Shown: in pieces, positions 16,707 to 25,624 of the stretch
Layout of the letters: every line of letters begins with the position of its first letter
Position numbering within the stretch: position 1 is the first letter of the stretch
NCBI GenBank assembly: GCA_965223355.1
Contig: CBDCWE010000003.1
Location: 3,286,001-3,350,000, forward strand
Source: Tectiglobus sp965223355
GTDB taxonomy: Bacteria > Pseudomonadota > Alphaproteobacteria > Rhizobiales > Hyphomicrobiaceae
Direction: 5' to 3'
Length of the DNA: 64,000 nucleotides
Notes under the pieces: model-generated
Databases searched by the model: none
The model's input: the letters and a program-made list of their open reading frames with translations, nothing else
What the model was told of the DNA's origin: nothing
Translations under genes and position numbers: made by a program

Positions 16707-17525
16707 ATGACCACCCCGGTGACACCGCGCCTGTCTGCAACCGTGCTGCTCGCCAGAGACGGCAGGCAGGGCTTGGAAATCTTCATGGTGGTGCGCCATC
16801 ACCAGATCGACTTTGCCTCGGGTGCACTGGTGTTTCCCGGCGGTTCGCTCGACCGCAGTGATTATGATCGGCGGTTGCGCACATTGTCGGACGGCGCCGA
16901 TGGCTTGAGCGACGACCAGCTGGCGGTGCGCGTCGCCGCTGCGCGCGAAGCGTTCGAGGAATGCGGTGTGCTATTGATGCGATCGGCGCAGACCGGTGCG
17001 ATCGTGGACGGTGAGCGCACCGCCAGGCTCGGAGAGCAGTATCGCGAAGCATTGGACAAGAACGAAATCGGCATGGCCGATGTCGCGATCGCAGAAGGTC
17101 TGCGGTTAGCGCTCGACGAGATGGCCCATTTCGCGCATTGGATAACGCCCGTCCACTTGCCGAAGCGATTTGACACGCACTTCTTTCTGACCCGTGCGCC
17201 CGACGACCATGCGCTGGCCCATGACGGCACGGAAGCCGTTGATTCGGTCTGGATCAATCCGCAGCGCGCGATCGCGGAAGCCGACGCTGGCCGGCGCACG
17301 CTGATCTTTGCGACCCGTCTCAACCTCGAGCGGGTCGGGCGCGCCACGAGCGTTGCCGAAGCGATCGCTCGCACGCGCCACGATCCGATTGTCACGGTGT
17401 TGCCGCAAGTCCAGAAAACGGATAGCGGGCGTATTCTGCGGATCCCGATCGAGGCCGGCTACGGCAAGAGCGAGTTCCATATCGAAGGCGGCCCCGGCAG
17501 CGCCAAGCTGGCCGAGAAGGCTTAG
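16707..17525 (+). CDS. Nudix hydrolase, NUDT19-like with interrupted Nudix box
   Basis: A 272-residue Nudix protein. The Nudix box is split: its first part VFPGGSLDRSDYD (about 42-54) is separated from REAFEECGVLL (about 80-90) by an insertion, as in the NUDT7/NUDT19 group, which hydrolyses CoA and acyl-CoA to phosphopantetheine derivatives and 3',5'-ADP. The position next to CoA-transferase and acyl-CoA genes fits that role. The stop codon TAG (17523-17525) is formed at the junction with repeat copy A4, so the last codons may have been affected by element insertion. Confidence 0.85.
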   Translation: MTTPVTPRLSATVLLARDGRQGLEIFMVVRHHQIDFASGALVFPGGSLDRSDYDRRLRTLSDGADGLSDDQLAVRVAAAREAFEECGVLLMRSAQTGAIVDGERTARLGEQYREALDKNEIGMADVAIAEGLRLALDEMAHFAHWITPVHLPKRFDTHFFLTRAPDDHALAHDGTEAVDSVWINPQRAIAEADAGRRTLIFATRLNLERVGRATSVAEAIARTRHDPIVTVLPQVQKTDSGRILRIPIEAGYGKSEFHIEGGPGSAKLAEKA

Positions 17526-17690
17526 GGAACCTCTGAATGAGTCCGAGATCCAGGGGATCATCCCCTGGTCGGGGAGTATGAGGGGCTGAAAGCCCCTCAT
17601 GGATCGCCGCAAGGCGGCGATTGGCTAAGGGCTCGGCCCTAACAATCCCGCCAAAGGGCGCTACCCTTTGGAAACCCGTAGCGCTGCTAT
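17523..17690 (+). repeat. Palindromic repeat family A, copy A4
   Basis: The left end GGAACCTCTGA is preceded by TA, which together with the first G gives the TAG stop of the Nudix gene. Five stems are recognisable. The segment CCCTAACAATCCC near 17638 is the uninterrupted equivalent of the sequence split by the IS110 element in copy A5. The right terminal repeat has decayed. Confidence 0.88.
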
Positions 17691-17879
17691 GCACCTCGCC
17701 GGTCCGCTTGATCTCAGACCAATTTCGCCGCGGCAGAATGGCTCCATTTCGGTTGAATGCGCTAATTAGCGGCAACTGACACGCATTGTCAGGACGGATT
17801 GCCCTAGGGCCTGTTGAGTATCAGCGATTCACGAATCAGTTGTTTTCTGATTCAAGCTTCCTTTTGGAGGGAGGCTTGA

Positions 17880-18634
17880 ATGGCTGCACGGCGTGTGATC
17901 ACTGACGGTATGTGGAAGAAGATGGCGCCGCACTGCCTCGGCAAGCCAACCGACCCCGGCCGCACGGGCAGCGACAACCGCACGTTCATGGAAGCCGTCC
18001 TGTGGATCGTGCGGACCGGCAGTCCGTGGCGCGACCTACCGGAAGAGTTCGGCAAATGGAACAGCGTCTACAAGCGCTTTCGAGAGTGGGTGAAGCTCGG
18101 TGTTTTTGAACGCGTTTTCGGTGCTTTATCCGGCGATCCTGATATCGAATATGCGATGGTCGACGGAACAATCGTCAAGGTCCACCGCCACGGACAGGGC
18201 GCAAAAGGGGGACCGGGAGCCAGGCTATCGGCAAGTCGAGAGGCGGGCTGACGACCAAAATCCTGGCGCTCACGGACGCGCTCGGCAATCTCGTGCGGTT
18301 CGAACTTCTGCCCGGCCATCGCCACGACACGGTTGGCGTTGCGCCGCTCATTGAGGATGTCGCGTTCGATGCCTTGCTCGGCGATAAGGCGTTCGATGTG
18401 AACTGGATCATCGAAGAGCTGAACGAACGCGGCGCCAAGGCCGTCATTTCGCAAATGCCGCATCGCGTTGCGCCGCTGGAGATTGACGCCGAAATCTATA
18501 AGTGGCGTCATCTCATCGAGAATTTCTTCTGCAAACTCAAAGAGTTCAAGCGCATCGCCATGCGCAGCGACAAAACTGACGCCAGCTTCAGCGCGATGAT
18601 CTACGCAGCGGCGGCAATCATCAATGGCGCCTGA
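17880..18634 (+). CDS. IS5-family DDE transposase, made by -1 programmed frameshift
   Basis: The first frame (17880-18251) encodes the N-terminal helix-turn-helix region with RTGSPWRDLPEEFGKWNSVYKRF and the first catalytic aspartate D95 (YAMVDGTIV). The second frame, reached by a -1 shift at the A4G5 run 18203-18211, encodes QAIGKSRGGLTTKILAL, the second aspartate (LLGDKAFD) and the catalytic glutamate region (HLIENFFCKLKEFKRIAMR). The joined product is about 250 residues, the normal size for the IS427 group, in which this kind of frameshift is well known. No other lesion is visible, so the gene is probably intact. Confidence 0.9.
18203..18211 (+). other. Slippery sequence for -1 ribosomal frameshift
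   Basis: AAAAGGGGG within the transposase gene. Slippage by -1 restores the conserved continuation GSQAIGKSRGG; without it translation ends at 18251 after a short unrelated tail. Confidence 0.75.
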
Positions 18635-18648
18635 TACTCAACAGGCCC

Positions 18649-18785
18649 TAGAGCAACCTGCCTTTATTCGGAATCGGAGCGATCCCGAATAAAGGCAGAA
18701 AGTTGCTCGCCTCTAAAGTGGCGATCATCTTTGTGCTTTAAGTTGGAACCGCAACAGCGGTTCCAACTTAAAGCACGATGATCTA
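18649..18785 (+). repeat. Palindromic repeat family B, copy B1
   Basis: An approximately 137 bp element with edges TA-GAGCAACCTG and GATGATC-TA. It contains two long hairpins: one around TTTATTCGG.../...CCGAATAAA extended by GCCTTTATTCGG pairing, and one around TTTAAGTTGGAACCG / CGGTTCCAACTTAAA. The left edge abuts the IS5-family element. Confidence 0.9.
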
Positions 18786-18876
18786 GCATCTGAATTGTGC
18801 AAAGCCGGTGTGCGAGGTCGGGCCTTTCAACGTGGGCAGACGAGGCGCGCACCAGTGCCGGGAAAAACAAACCATC

Positions 18877-19800
18877 ATGCAGCAGCGTTCGCAATCATCT
18901 CGCCTCGGTTGGCTGGCCGACAATGGCGCGCTGCTGGCCGTCATCACGACGTTGGTCTGGGGTGGTAACGCGGTTGCCGGCAAATTCGCCGTCGGCGAGG
19001 TCTCACCGTTGATGCTGACGATGTGTCGTTGGTTGATCGCCATTACGATCATGCTGCTCGTTGGCTGGCGCTACGTGCGCAACGACTGGCCGGTCATCAA
19101 GCGCCATATCGTCTACTTAGGTGTTGCTGGCGCCTGTGGCTTCGCCATCTTCAATGGCCTGCTCTATTCGTCGTTGAAGTTCACGACGGCGATCAACGTT
19201 GCAATCTTGCAGTCGGCGATGCCGATGTTCATTTTTGCGCTCAATTTCCTGCTGTTCGGACTGCGCATGCATTGGGCCCATGCCGTCGGCTATTCGATAA
19301 CGCTGGTTGGTGTTGTGCTGGTTGCGGCCCAGGGTGACCTCGGCCGGTTGGCGGATCTCACCATCAACCCCGGCGATGCGATCATGCTGGTCGCCGTCGT
19401 GGTTTATGCGGCCTATTCCGTCGCCCTGCGCGCCAAGCCGCAGATGCACTGGATCAGCTTTCTGACCGTCCTCGTCGGCGCTGCGATGATAACCTCGGTC
19501 CCGATGGCGGCGGCCGAATATTACTTCGGGCAAACGATCCTGCCGAGGACGGGCACGGCGTGGAGCGTCATTGTCTACACAGCGCTGTTTCCCTCGATCG
19601 TCTCCCAGGGCTGCTGGATCCGCACCAATGAGCTGCTCGGCGGCAACACCGCCAGCCTGTTTCTGAACCTCGTGCCGATCTTCGGCGCCGTCCTCGCCGT
19701 CGTCTTCCTTGGCGAAACCTTCCATCCCTATCACGCCATCGCATTGGCGATGGTCATTGGCGGCATTGTCATCGCCCAACAATTGGCGCGCGGGGGTTGA
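18877..19800 (+). CDS. DMT superfamily transporter (EamA domains)
   Basis: A 307-residue inner-membrane protein with about ten membrane segments arranged as two EamA repeats: WGGNAVAGKFAVGEVSP in the first helix, FNGLLYSSLKFTTAINVAILQSAMP closing the first half, and NTASLFLNLVPIFGAVLAVVFLGE in the second. Family members export metabolites such as amino acids or nucleosides. The ATG at 18877 gives a short N-terminus; a longer frame starts at 18808. No clear ribosome site was found for either. The gene is bounded on both sides by family B repeats. Confidence 0.85.
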   Translation: MQQRSQSSRLGWLADNGALLAVITTLVWGGNAVAGKFAVGEVSPLMLTMCRWLIAITIMLLVGWRYVRNDWPVIKRHIVYLGVAGACGFAIFNGLLYSSLKFTTAINVAILQSAMPMFIFALNFLLFGLRMHWAHAVGYSITLVGVVLVAAQGDLGRLADLTINPGDAIMLVAVVVYAAYSVALRAKPQMHWISFLTVLVGAAMITSVPMAAAEYYFGQTILPRTGTAWSVIVYTALFPSIVSQGCWIRTNELLGGNTASLFLNLVPIFGAVLAVVFLGETFHPYHAIALAMVIGGIVIAQQLARGG

Positions 19801-19906
19801 GGGCACTCAATCGGTCGGCGCCCTGATCGATCACCTGATCGACCGCCCGCCTGATCGACCGCCGTTGCACGACACTGGGCGAGACGCCGGCCGGCTGACC
19901 GCGATC

Positions 19907-20043
19907 TAGATCATCGTGCTTTAAGTTGGAACCGCTATTGCGGTTCCAACTTAAAGCACAAAGATGATCGCCACTTTAGAGGCGAGCAACTTTCTGCCTT
20001 TATTCGGGATCGTTCCGATTCCGAATAAAGGCAGGTTGCTCTA
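19907..20043 (-). repeat. Palindromic repeat family B, copy B2
   Basis: A complete family B copy on the minus strand. Its GAGCAACCTG edge faces the papain-fold gene, and the TA-G at 20041-20043 is read on the minus strand as the TAG stop codon of that gene. Confidence 0.9.
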
Positions 20044-21420
20044 GCGTTGCCGCAGGTAGCCGATCCTGCCCTTGGCATTGCGTTCGACGTCGTCGAGATA
20101 GTCATAGACGGCGCGCGGATGCAGCGGTCTGCCGGTATCCCTGATCGCCTTGCGCTCCAGGGCATGGAGTTCGCGGTAGAGCGGTTCGGCGGTCCGTTGC
20201 AGCATCGCGATCGCCTCGATGGTTTGGGCGCGCATGTTTGATGGCACCTTGGGCACGACAAACGACAACAGGTCTTTCAGGAAGTTCGGCAGTTGGCCGG
20301 CGACAACGCCAAACCAACCAACCATCTTGATGCCTAACGACGGGCGCATGACATAGCCGCGCGACATCCACTCGAACAACTTGACCATGATGAAGTCCGT
20401 TAGCCGGGTGCGGGACGTTTTGCGATAATCGCGCCATTCCGCAACGGCATCGAACTGCGTTTCAAGCTCCATGTCGCCCGGGGCGAAGCTGGCTTCGGCG
20501 GTGACGCCGATGCGGTTGAGGAAGTCCGCCGGCGCCTGCCGGAACTGCGTTGGATAGGTCGGCAGCTGCACCAGCCCGCCACTGGCCCTGTCGAAGCCTT
20601 CCCGGATCACTTTCGAGCAAAAATGCGATGAATAGTCCTTCAGCTCCATCGAAAAGTCATAGAGGATCGGCGTGCCGCCAAAGCTGCGTGACGCCTTGAA
20701 CCTGTCATAGATGCGATCGGCAGCGCGCGCGGCAAGGTCCGGATCGCGATGGCGAAACAGAACAGCGCGGCCAATCCGGTGTTCGAGCGTGTAATCGAGA
20801 TTGGAGATGGTTGCCCCTTCTTCGATAAGCGCTTCGAGCACGCGATGGCGCCCGCTGTCATCGATGTGTATGAGCGCGGCATGGGAGAACTGTGAATCGA
20901 CATCGCCGATCCGCGCGATTGCAGCACTGTTGTGGTGCAGACCACGCAACACAATCACGTCGCCGGATTGGAAGGTTACATCCTGCCCGCTCTGCTCGAA
21001 ACGCGGATGCAGCAGCGTGTTGTTGTGGCGGCCCGCAAAGGCGCGGATCACCCGATCGCCGGCATCCATCTGGTCGTAACCGATGGCGAGTTCGCCGAGC
21101 ATGTCGGTGGCATAGCGGCTGGCGCGAAACACGTTTCTGAGAGCCGTTTCGCTGTGCGTCGTGACCAACTGGCGCCGCTCCCAATCGGCGAGCCGGTCGC
21201 GCAGCGACATGCGCAAAGCATAAGTTGCGCGCAACACCTGGCCGGCAGCGCTGCGCAATTCATCAACATCGTAAGTGTTCAGGTCGACGTTGAAAATCGC
21301 TGCGTAAAGCTCGCTCAACATCGCTTCGAGATCTTGCGATGTCTGGATCTCCCGATTGGCAATGGTGGATATGTTGGCGAAATCCTGATCAAAAGCGACA
21401 CAACCGGTTTGCGGCAGCAT
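20041..21420 (-). CDS. Permuted papain-like (YiiX/C92-type) enzyme
   Basis: A 459-residue protein with a central circularly permuted papain fold. GDVIVLRGLHHNS (153-165) opens the domain, H180 lies in FSHAALIHID, E196 in VLEALIEEG, and the cysteine comes last, C268 in SSHFCSKVIREGF, which is the permuted order. Such proteins (YiiX, YaeF, peptidase C92) are thought to act as amidases or acyl hydrolases on peptidoglycan, lipids or lipoproteins. About 150 N-terminal residues are helical and of unknown role, as are 150 C-terminal residues with a weakly hydrophobic stretch. The stop codon is supplied at the edge of repeat B2. No signal peptide is evident. Confidence 0.72.
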   Translation of the reverse strand: MLPQTGCVAFDQDFANISTIANREIQTSQDLEAMLSELYAAIFNVDLNTYDVDELRSAAGQVLRATYALRMSLRDRLADWERRQLVTTHSETALRNVFRASRYATDMLGELAIGYDQMDAGDRVIRAFAGRHNNTLLHPRFEQSGQDVTFQSGDVIVLRGLHHNSAAIARIGDVDSQFSHAALIHIDDSGRHRVLEALIEEGATISNLDYTLEHRIGRAVLFRHRDPDLAARAADRIYDRFKASRSFGGTPILYDFSMELKDYSSHFCSKVIREGFDRASGGLVQLPTYPTQFRQAPADFLNRIGVTAEASFAPGDMELETQFDAVAEWRDYRKTSRTRLTDFIMVKLFEWMSRGYVMRPSLGIKMVGWFGVVAGQLPNFLKDLLSFVVPKVPSNMRAQTIEAIAMLQRTAEPLYRELHALERKAIRDTGRPLHPRAVYDYLDDVERNAKGRIGYLRQR

Positions 21421-22285
21421 GCTTGGTCTCCCTCAAACAATCACGCCATTCAACTATATGACGAAAGCGAAATGCGCGATCGAAAACGTGCAACACGGCG
21501 ATCGTGTGGACCAGAACGTGGCCAAATGTCCCTGCACAGCACGGCACAGCATCGCAGCTGGGCCTATTGGTCCCGTATCACCTAAAAATGCGCATTCGGA
21601 CGCTCAGATTTGGTCTGTGCCAAGGCGCGGCACCGGCAACGGGCTGGTTGCCCGGCCGCGTGGCCCAACGCTTGAGATCGCAGCGCTAAATTGGCGTCCG
21701 CAGGAGCTCGCCAGTTTGCCGCGCTGCGGCGTCGCGATGATGCCGGCGATGTGGTCGATCGCACCCGCGGTTCGAGGCTGCAATTTGTGCATCTGGCCCC
21801 GCCGGCGCGGCCGCGTTCGCGAGCCCGTCGGCGGCGTTGGGCGGTGCAACCCGATGACACCGTCCGCTTGTTGCCGTTGGCCCATGCCCAGTGGCGCTCC
21901 GAACGCGATAACGATCGACGTGCTGGTCAAGTGCTCGGCCTAGTTGCGAATCAAGCGCCTCGGTCGCGGGCGGACGTCGTCGGGCATTTGTCACTCCAGA
22001 ACCCAAACAAAATGATTTCCCGTTTGCCGGCGGAGACACTTTGGGAACGATGTGTCGGTGAAAGAACCTTCGATAAGACGATATAGGATATTATGCAAAA
22101 TGTAGAGATTTAACAATTCATTCACTTGTTTATTTCCATGCAACGGAACCTGACGTATCCGTAAAAACGAGTATTTGAGCCACAAACTTTTTATCTGGTG
22201 CGATTTTTGCCTGTGGTTATGCGAAGGTCGAGAGCAGTTCGATGTGACTGGCATTCATCGGCCGACAACGCAAGAGGCATCGACA
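21421..22285. other. Long intergenic region, GC-rich then AT-rich
   Basis: 865 bp without a gene that I can support. The first 530 bp are GC-rich, contain a remnant of repeat family C (21577-21609), and show frames with no recognisable product, so this may be eroded coding sequence. The last 300 bp are clearly AT-richer, unlike most of the window, and probably hold the promoter of the secretion genes. Confidence 0.5.
21577..21609 (-). repeat. Repeat family C remnant (C4)
   Basis: ATCACCTAAAAATGCGCATT followed by CGGACGC matches one arm and the loop of the complete family C palindrome at 47748-47809, with one or two mismatches. Confidence 0.55.
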
Positions 22286-24031
22286 ATGAAACCGCTCAAC
22301 CGGGTAACCGAGAGAAGCAGGCATCAATCAATCGGCTTTCTCTCCAACAAATCGCTATCACGTCCGATCATGTATATCGCGACGTTTTCCATCATAGCCA
22401 ATCTCTTGCTGCTCGTGGTGCCGCTGCATATGACCCAGATCTATGGGCGCATCCTGAATTCCCAAAGCTTGGAAACACTTATTTACCTGACCGCTGTGAC
22501 CGTGATTGCGCTTTTGACGTACGGCGTTTGCGAAATGGTTCGTATTGTTTTGGCACAGCGCTTGTCGTCGCGATTTTTGACCGTGACGGCCGAGCCGCTC
22601 CTTCGCGGCGCCCTGTCGGCGACGGGCACCCGCAGTGACATTGAAAAATCTATGGTCGTGCGCGACCTGCATCTGGTTCAAAATTATCTGGGATCACAAA
22701 CCTTCATCAACCTTTTCGACGTGCCTTTTATTCCGATTTTTCTGGCCTTGCTTTTCATTCTGCATCCGATGCTTGGGTTTCTGTCGCTTGGCGGTGGAAT
22801 TTTGCTGTGTATCATTGCCTGGCTTAATCATGTCAGCATTGACGAGGTTCAGAAGCTGTCGACAGCGCAGCAAAGCCATGCATCGAACTTCGCGAACTTT
22901 GCTCTGCAGCGCAGTGACGAGGTCCTGTCGATGGGCCTTGCTCCCTCGATGTTCGAGCGCTGGGGCCGCCTGGTTGTCGGCGCCGCCAACACCCAGGACA
23001 TCGTTGCCCGCCAAAACGGGCGCTTTCTCGGTATCAGTCGCAGTATCCGCAATATCTTGCAGGTTGGTACGCTGGCCGTCGGGGCGTGGCTGGTCATGCA
23101 AGGAGATATGTTTGGTGGAACGATTTTCGCCGCTGCGATCATTTCCGGAAAGGTGTTGGCGCCGCTCGAAAAGCTGATTGCGGGTTGGAAGCTGACCCTC
23201 ACCACCCTTGAGAAGGGCCGCGCGATCTCGAAAAAGTTGCAGGAGGTCACCGCCGAGCCGACCAAACACAGTCTGCCGCCGCCCAAAGGCGTGCTGACGG
23301 CCGCCAACATCAGTTATTGTCCCGATCCACGAAACCAACCCGACTTGAGCATTCTTTCTTCCGTGTCACTGCGGGTCGAACCCGGCGAGGCGGTCGCCAT
23401 TCTCGGTGTCAGTGCGAGCGGCAAGTCGACCCTGGCGCGGATCCTGTGTGGCGCGCTTGAGCCGACGGACGGCAAGGTCAGGCTCGACAACTTCGCACTC
23501 AATCAATGGAATGAAACGCAGCGCGGCAATGCGTTCGGCTATATGCCTCAGGATGTCTGGCTGTTTCCCGGCACCGTGGCTGAGAACATTGCCCGCATGG
23601 CGCCCAAGGTTGATGAGGCGGCCGTCATCAAGGCCAGCGAAGGTGCCGGCGTCCATGAAATGATTTCTCGCATGCCATCGGGCTACAACACGATCGTCGG
23701 TCCCGGCGGCATCATGCTATCCGGCGGTCAGCGCCAGCGGATTGCACTGGCCCGGGCACTGTACGGCGACCCGAAGGTTCTGGTTCTTGACGAACCCAAC
23801 GCCCATCTCGACGCCGAAGGACTGGCGCAGCTGTCCTCGGCAATCCTCGCAGCGCGCGAGAACGCCAAAAGCGTGATTGTTATCAGCCAACGAAAGTCGA
23901 TCCTGGAGGTCGTGGACCGGGCAATGGTGATGGACGGCGGGCAGCTGGTACCAGCCATCGTCAAGAACAACCTGGCTACAATTGCGGCAGCTACGCCGAC
24001 CAACGTAGCAGAACTCAATCCAGCAGGTTGA
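22286..24031 (+). CDS. Type I secretion ABC transporter, permease/ATPase (PrtD/PrsD type)
   Basis: A 581-residue half transporter that energises one-step secretion of a protein across both membranes. Membrane domain: about residues 25-310 with FDVPFIPIFLALLF, typical of PrtD-type exporters. ATPase domain: Walker A GVSASGKST (about 374-382), the Q-loop in GYMPQDVWLFPGTVAENIA, signature LSGGQRQR (about 477) and Walker B VLVLDEPNAHLD. The switch (H-loop) position reads VIVISQRKS, glutamine where a histidine is usual. AAGAGG lies before the ATG at 22286. The HlyD partner follows. A PrsDE-like pair beside exopolysaccharide genes is known from rhizobia. No substrate or TolC gene is in the window. 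Confidence 0.9.
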   Translation: MKPLNRVTERSRHQSIGFLSNKSLSRPIMYIATFSIIANLLLLVVPLHMTQIYGRILNSQSLETLIYLTAVTVIALLTYGVCEMVRIVLAQRLSSRFLTVTAEPLLRGALSATGTRSDIEKSMVVRDLHLVQNYLGSQTFINLFDVPFIPIFLALLFILHPMLGFLSLGGGILLCIIAWLNHVSIDEVQKLSTAQQSHASNFANFALQRSDEVLSMGLAPSMFERWGRLVVGAANTQDIVARQNGRFLGISRSIRNILQVGTLAVGAWLVMQGDMFGGTIFAAAIISGKVLAPLEKLIAGWKLTLTTLEKGRAISKKLQEVTAEPTKHSLPPPKGVLTAANISYCPDPRNQPDLSILSSVSLRVEPGEAVAILGVSASGKSTLARILCGALEPTDGKVRLDNFALNQWNETQRGNAFGYMPQDVWLFPGTVAENIARMAPKVDEAAVIKASEGAGVHEMISRMPSGYNTIVGPGGIMLSGGQRQRIALARALYGDPKVLVLDEPNAHLDAEGLAQLSSAILAARENAKSVIVISQRKSILEVVDRAMVMDGGQLVPAIVKNNLATIAAATPTNVAELNPAG

Positions 24032-24110
24032 TCATCGCGGCTCTGCTGCCTGCTCACCACCTGCCTCGCCTAACGAGACACTATTGATGAAGATGCGAAG
24101 GATGCTTGCA

Positions 24111-25472
24111 ATGCGTGCAAATGATGACCACAAGCCGAGCTGGCTCAACGATCTGATAACGGACACATCATCACCGCTCAGGATCGGCGGATTGATCGTC
24201 TTTGGCTTTATCGTCGTCGTCGGTCTTTGGGGTGCCCTGGTGCCGATTTCGGGCGCCGTCATCGCATCGGGACAAATCACGGTTGCCGCACAGAACCAGT
24301 TGGTCCAGCATCCGGTCGGGGGTGTGGTGGCAAAGATCCATGTCACGGACGGCCAAACGGTGAGCGTCGGTGATCCGATTCTGTCGCTCGACAGTTCCAA
24401 AAGCCTGTCGAGGCGCGATATGTTGCAGGCGCGCAAGGCTTATCAGTCTGCCCTGTTGACGCGATTGCAGAAGGAATATGATCTGTTTGAGAACGGCGGA
24501 TTGATCGGCTCGGCGGCGCTGCGGAGCGGGCACCGGCAGAACGGCGGCGCGGGCAGCCGGACAATCCTCGACGCCGGTGACTTTGCGAGCGACCAGTACA
24601 TTCGGATGAAAAGTTCGCTCGACAGGATTGCCAACGAGATTTCGGGACTGAGAAAGCAGCGCCAGGCACTGCGGCAGGAACGCGGTGCGCGCGAGGCCGA
24701 GGCCTTCAGCGTGGCACAACAGGTGAAGATCTCCAAGAGCGAGGTGAGCCGGATGCGGCCGGTCGTCAAACAAGGCTACATCGCCAAGACCCGGTTCTAT
24801 GAAGCCCAGCGCCGCGAGGTCGATGCCGTCGGTCGCCGGGCGATCCTCGCTGAACAGATCGACTCTCTGAGCTCCCGGCTCGATGAAGTCGATGCAAAGA
24901 TCCGCGAGCGCAAAGCTGCCTATCTCGAACGGATCGGCGATGAGATGTCGAGGGCGCGGGTTGCGCTGCGGGAGGCCGCCAGCGAGCTGCTGGCCGCGCA
25001 ACACGAACTCGATCAGACCGAAATTCGAGCGCCTGCAACGGGCCGCCTGGTCAAGCTCGCCGTCTATACGGAAGGCGGTGTCATCAAATCAAACGAGAGC
25101 GTTGCCGAGATTATACCGAAATCGAGCGACATCATCGCGGAGGGCCGGTTGGCCCCGGGCGACATCGAAAACGTCGCCATTGGCCGCACGGCATGGGTGA
25201 CGATATCGGCGCTGAAATCATCGGAGGGTGAAAACCTCGAGGCAACGGTCGCCTACGTCTCTCCCGACGCGCTGACCGACGAGAAAGACAACACGACCTA
25301 CTACCTTGTCCGGGTCAACATCGTACCAAGTGACAAAGCAAAGCGTTTAATGGCGCAGATCAAATACGGAATGCCGGCGGACATCTTCGTGCGCACCAAC
25401 ACGCGCACGTTCTTTTCCTACTTGCTGCGACCAATATCCGACAGCTTCAACCGAGCGTTCCGGGAGTATTAG
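24111..25472 (+). CDS. HlyD-family membrane fusion protein (type I secretion)
   Basis: The periplasmic adaptor that links the preceding ABC exporter to an outer-membrane channel, about 453 residues. It has one N-terminal membrane segment (about 24-46: IGGLIVFGFIVVVGLWGALV) and a lipoyl half-domain HPVGGVVAKIHVTDGQTVSVGD. A long coiled-coil region (about 110-300) includes VKQGYIAKTRFYEAQRREV, followed by the second lipoyl half TEIRAPATGRLVKLAVYTEGG and a C-terminal beta domain. GAAGGAT before the ATG at 24111 supports this start; an ATG at 24087 is possible. The stop TAG (25470-25472) is formed at the edge of repeat A5. Confidence 0.88.
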   Translation: MRANDDHKPSWLNDLITDTSSPLRIGGLIVFGFIVVVGLWGALVPISGAVIASGQITVAAQNQLVQHPVGGVVAKIHVTDGQTVSVGDPILSLDSSKSLSRRDMLQARKAYQSALLTRLQKEYDLFENGGLIGSAALRSGHRQNGGAGSRTILDAGDFASDQYIRMKSSLDRIANEISGLRKQRQALRQERGAREAEAFSVAQQVKISKSEVSRMRPVVKQGYIAKTRFYEAQRREVDAVGRRAILAEQIDSLSSRLDEVDAKIRERKAAYLERIGDEMSRARVALREAASELLAAQHELDQTEIRAPATGRLVKLAVYTEGGVIKSNESVAEIIPKSSDIIAEGRLAPGDIENVAIGRTAWVTISALKSSEGENLEATVAYVSPDALTDEKDNTTYYLVRVNIVPSDKAKRLMAQIKYGMPADIFVRTNTRTFFSYLLRPISDSFNRAFREY

Positions 25473-25588
25473 GGAACCTCTGACAAAGTCCGAGGTCCAG
25501 GGGATGATCCCCTGGTCGGGGTGTTTGAGGGGCTGAAAGCCCCTCAAAGATCGCCGCAGGGCGGCGATATGTTAGGGCTTTCAGCCCT
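25470..25588 (+). repeat. Family A copy A5, left part (interrupted by IS110 element)
   Basis: The left edge TA-GGGAACCTCTGA, the first three stems and the start of the fourth are present; the copy then breaks after CAGCCCT at 25588. The TA-G edge is the stop codon of the HlyD gene. The remaining part resumes at 26762. Confidence 0.92.
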
Positions 25589-25624
25589 TTGTATCTTAAT
25601 CTTGAGCCTGTTTCTTGCGAATCA

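Larger units (their letters stand above)
17808..18647 (+). mobile_element. IS5-family insertion sequence (IS427-like group)
   Basis: An 840 bp element bounded by perfect terminal inverted repeats: left GGCCTGTTGAGTATCAG, right its complement CTGATACTCAACAGGCC. CTAG flanks it on both sides (17804-17807 and 18648-18651), consistent with a short target duplication at CTAG/TA. It carries one transposase in two overlapping frames. The right CTAG is also the first bases of repeat B1, so the element landed exactly on the edge of that repeat. Confidence 0.93.

Noticed and set aside
18203..18251. Frameshift making the IS5-family transposase a pseudogene
   Set aside because: The break lies on an A4G5 run and a -1 shift restores the conserved sequence; this is the usual expression mode of the group.
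22286..25472. RTX toxin or nonapeptide-repeat substrate next to the secretion genes
   Set aside because: No GGxGxD-type repeats are visible in any frame near these genes.
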